DNA from: an uncultured Paracoccaceae bacterium
Lineage (GTDB): Bacteria > Pseudomonadota > Alphaproteobacteria > Rhodobacterales > Rhodobacteraceae
DNA length: 64,000 nucleotides
Assembly (NCBI GenBank): GCA_947489325.1
Contig: CANLDA010000004.1
Location: forward strand, 62,001-126,000
Reading direction: 5' to 3'
Part shown: positions 61,604-64,000 of the stretch, piece by piece
How positions within the stretch are numbered: position 1 is the stretch's first letter
How the letters are laid out: each line of letters begins with the position of its first letter
The notes under the pieces: generated by a model
The model's database searches: none
What the model was told of the DNA's origin: nothing
What the model saw: the letters and a program-made list of their open reading frames with translations, nothing else
Translations under genes and position numbers: made by a program

Positions 61604-64000
61604 TTAGCCGATTTCGGCCAGTCGATCCAAAGCAGACTTGAGCTTGGCTTCTTCTTCCTCGCGTGCCGCAAGATTTTCGCGGGTTTCAACGATCACCTCA
61701 TCCGGGGCGGAGGCCACGAATTTAGGGTTGTTGAGACGGCCACGCAGGCCACCAAGTTCCTTGGCCAGCTTGCCCAGAGATTTTTCCAGGCGGGACTTTT
61801 CGGCATCTACATCAATGATGTCAGCCAAAGGCAGGCCAAAGGTCGCGCCCTCGACGGCCACAGTGGCACATCCCTTGGGGAAGCTATCGACTGCATCCAG
61901 ACTGGTCACGCGGGCCAGTTTCATGATCATGGTTTGGTTGCGATCCCATGCGGATTTGGCGAAATCGTCAAACTGTGTGACCAGCATGGGAATTTTGGCC
62001 CCCGCTGGCACGTGCATCTGCTGACGGGTGGAACGAATGTTTTCAATTGCCGCAATCACCCAGTTCATTTCACGGTCTGCATCCGCATTGACCAGATTGG
62101 CACCATAGGTAGGCCAGTCTGTCACAACCAACATATCGTCGCGCTTGGCGGTGTTGGCCCAGAGCTCCTCTGTGATGAAGGGCATGATGGGGTGCAACAA
62201 GATCATGCACTGATCCAGCACCCAGCCCAGCGTTTGGCGGGTTTCGGCAATCACGGCCGCATCGTCGGAGTTGAACAGCGGTTTGCTGAGTTCGATGTAC
62301 CAATCGCACACCTTGCCCCAGACAAAGGCATAAAGCGATTGCGCGGCGTCGTTGAAGCGAAAGCCATCAAGGGCGGCGTCAACTTCTTCGCGGACCTTGG
62401 CGGTTTCCCCGATGATCCATTGGTTCACGGCAGCCGTGGCATCCGGGCAGGTCGCGCCGGGTTGAGTGGCGTCATAGACGTTGTTGAAGTTGGCGAAATT
62501 GACCGCGTTCCACAGTTTGGTGGTGAAATTGCGATAGCCCGCGATGCGCTGCATGTCGAGTTTGAGCACGCCGCCAAGGCTGGCCATCGCCGCATTGGTG
62601 AAACGCAGGGCATCGGCGCCGTATTCGTCGATGATTTCCAGCGGGTCCACCACGTTGCCGGTGGATTTGGACATCTTCTTGCCCTTGGCGTCACGTACAA
62701 GACCGTGCAGATAGACGGCGTCAAACGGGATTTGGTCGACCACGGCCAGTTGCATCATAATCATGCGCGCAACCCAGAAGAAGAGGATGTCCTGCCCGGT
62801 GATCAGGGTGGAGGTTGGGAAGTATTTCTGCATTTCTGCTGTGTCTTCGGGCCAGCCCAGCGTGCCGATGGGCCAGAGGCCGGAGGAGAACCAGGTGTCG
62901 AGGACATCGGGATCGCGCCAAAGATACACTATTCCATCGTGATCTCGAGAGCCTAGTTTGGGCGAATTGTCAACTAGTTCGACAATTTCAAAGTCATAAC
63001 CGTAATGCTCATAATATTTGCGCATCTGCCAGAGAACTTCTTTCTCATTTGGCGCGCAAAAAGATTTTAAGTTGTTGTAGCTGGGCGAAGTCAGCGGATC
63101 TACATCTTCTAGTTTCCCAGTGTCCCAATCTATTCTTGTGGTGGACACTAAAACTTCCGGCCCATACCAAACCGGCACCTGATGGCCCCACCAGAGCTGG
63201 CGGGAGATGCACCAGGGCTCAATATTCTCAAGCCAGTGGTAATATACCTTCTCGCCACTTTCGGGCAGGATTTTGATATCTCCATTGCGCACAGCGTCCA
63301 GCGCGGGGCCGACAACCTTTTCGGCGTCGACGAACCATTGGTCCGTCAGCATCGGTTCGATCACCACTTTGGAGCGGTCACCGAAGGGCTGCATGATCGG
63401 TTTCGATTCGACGTAGGGTTCAAGGAGCGGCCCCGGATCGGTGTCCCGGGCTTGCTCCGGGACCTCCACCATAACCGCCAGCCCTTCGCTGGTGATCTGG
63501 TCAACCACCAGTTTGCGCGCCTCAAACCGATCGAGCCCGCGCAGATCATCGGGAACGAGGTTGATGCTGTCGGCCTCAGTCTCGCTCAGCGTGCGCTCAC
63601 CCTTGGCCACGGCCATCGCCGTGGCGGCCATTTCTGCGTAAGCCGCACCATCGGCGCGCATGGCACCTTTGGTATCCATCAGCCGGTACATGGGAATGCC
63701 GCCACGTTTGGCGACCTCATAGTCATTAAAGTCATGTGCGCCGGTGATTTTAACGGCGCCAGAGCCAAAATCCTTGTCCGGGTATTCATCAGTGATGATG
63801 GGGATCAGGCGGCGGTGTTCTTTGGGGCCGACGGGGATTTCACACAGTTTGCCCACGATGGGCGCATAGCGTTCATCGGATGGATGTACAGCAACCGCAC
63901 CGTCGCCCAGCATGGTTTCGGGACGGGTGGTGGCGATAGAGATATAATCGCGGGTCTCGCGCAGGGTCTCGTTGCCATCCTCGTCTTTTTCGACGTATTC
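61604..64000 (-). CDS. valS: Valyl-tRNA synthetase, partial (C-terminal ~800 residues)
   Basis: The gene continues past the right edge; the frame is open to base 64000 and begins there with residues leading into IATTRPETML, the class I editing-domain motif. Visible parts are the CP1 editing domain, QLWWGHQVPVWYG, DVLDTWFSSGLWPIGTLGWP, the KMSKS loop (GKKMSKSTGNVVDP), the helical anticodon-binding domain, and the C-terminal coiled coil (DAEKSRLEKSLGKLAKELGGLRGRLNNPKFVASAP). Two parts are unusual: an in-frame palindrome near 63443 and an AT-rich, longer-than-usual segment at about 62931–63150. ValRS charges tRNA-Val in the cytosol. Confidence 0.97.
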   Translation of the reverse strand, partial: EYVEKDEDGNETLRETRDYISIATTRPETMLGDGAVAVHPSDERYAPIVGKLCEIPVGPKEHRRLIPIITDEYPDKDFGSGAVKITGAHDFNDYEVAKRGGIPMYRLMDTKGAMRADGAAYAEMAATAMAVAKGERTLSETEADSINLVPDDLRGLDRFEARKLVVDQITSEGLAVMVEVPEQARDTDPGPLLEPYVESKPIMQPFGDRSKVVIEPMLTDQWFVDAEKVVGPALDAVRNGDIKILPESGEKVYYHWLENIEPWCISRQLWWGHQVPVWYGPEVLVSTTRIDWDTGKLEDVDPLTSPSYNNLKSFCAPNEKEVLWQMRKYYEHYGYDFEIVELVDNSPKLGSRDHDGIVYLWRDPDVLDTWFSSGLWPIGTLGWPEDTAEMQKYFPTSTLITGQDILFFWVARMIMMQLAVVDQIPFDAVYLHGLVRDAKGKKMSKSTGNVVDPLEIIDEYGADALRFTNAAMASLGGVLKLDMQRIAGYRNFTTKLWNAVNFANFNNVYDATQPGATCPDATAAVNQWIIGETAKVREEVDAALDGFRFNDAAQSLYAFVWGKVCDWYIELSKPLFNSDDAAVIAETRQTLGWVLDQCMILLHPIMPFITEELWANTAKRDDMLVVTDWPTYGANLVNADADREMNWVIAAIENIRSTRQQMHVPAGAKIPMLVTQFDDFAKSAWDRNQTMIMKLARVTSLDAVDSFPKGCATVAVEGATFGLPLADIIDVDAEKSRLEKSLGKLAKELGGLRGRLNNPKFVASAPDEVIVETRENLAAREEEEAKLKSALDRLAEIG
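62931..63150. other. AT-rich, divergent segment inside valS
   Basis: Counting by hand, bases 62941–63120 are about 42–43% GC, against about 57–62% in the 60-base lines on either side. The encoded piece, between VWYG and RDPDVLDTWFSS, is about 75 residues; E. coli ValRS has roughly half that there. It stays in frame. Confidence 0.7.
63443..63463. repeat. In-frame palindrome inside valS, REP-like
   Basis: GTCCCGG (63443–63449) and CCGGGAC (63457–63463) flank GCTTGCT. It encodes part of EVPEQARDTDPGP in the editing domain. Sequences of the GGTCCCGG…CCGGGACC kind are common dispersed repeats in alphaproteobacteria; here one seems to sit inside a coding region. Confidence 0.55.

Overview
The window is an ordinary-looking chromosomal stretch of an alphaproteobacterium, most likely a marine member of the Rhodobacterales (Roseobacter group). 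The reasons are the gene content and order (ftsY–EamA–septation protein A; glyQ–small membrane-anchored protein–glyS–PPDK-like; folB–folP–glmM; yqeY divergent from carA; small DUF protein divergent from efp), a SAM-II riboswitch in front of metZ, a DddP-family enzyme, an MttB/GcvT pair and a perfect CtrA box. GC is moderate (mid-50s % by eye). No tRNA, rRNA, CRISPR array, transposase, integrase or prophage gene was seen. Coding density is high and no gap exceeds 300 bases.

Layout. 1–523: end of a D,D-carboxypeptidase. 632–3440: a tightly overlapping three-gene catabolic-type operon (Ldh2 dehydrogenase, small-molecule kinase, TIM-barrel isomerase). 3443–5478: TerB-like protein, exported unknown and AlkB-like hydroxylase, all on the minus strand. 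5656–7341: a fused NuoE/NuoF-type formate dehydrogenase diaphorase with no catalytic subunit beside it. 7497–11765: YhhN, FtsY, EamA, septation protein A and a glutamine amidotransferase. 11771–13394: GST and alpha/beta hydrolase. 13516–14837: SAM-II riboswitch, attenuator and metZ. 14870–17890: DddP-like enzyme and 2OG oxygenase, with a divergent LysR regulator. 17984–22272: folE2, trkH and an AruI-like ThDP decarboxylase. 22362–24131: a trypsin-fold protein that has lost its catalytic triad. 24286–30655: the glycyl-tRNA synthetase cluster and a PPDK-like protein. 30808–34833: SleB hydrolase, folB, folP, glmM. 34830–37967: EamA, ilvC and two coupled Lrp regulators. 38144–42939: aminotransferase, M50 protease, UbiH-like monooxygenase, small membrane protein, nucleotidase, GntR. 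42922–46707: MshEN-domain glycosyltransferase behind a CtrA box, carA, yqeY. 46762–53408: PhyH/LysR, DUF protein, efp, then LysR/MttB/GcvT. 53452–61499: ygfZ, glycosyltransferase, a phosphatase–ABC exporter pair, a 58-residue membrane protein, HisC-like aminotransferase, crotonase, MFS pump. 61604–64000: most of valS, whose gene runs off the right edge.

The points most worth following are these. (1) A family of four related 31-nt hairpin arms, each starting 5–7 nt after a stop codon. (2) The CtrA box before a putatively c-di-GMP-responsive glycosyltransferase. (3) The DddP-like/2OG-oxygenase/LysR locus. (4) The MttB–GcvT pair lacking a corrinoid protein. (5) The pseudoprotease at 22362–24131. 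(6) Two local anomalies inside valS: an AT-rich patch and an in-frame palindrome.
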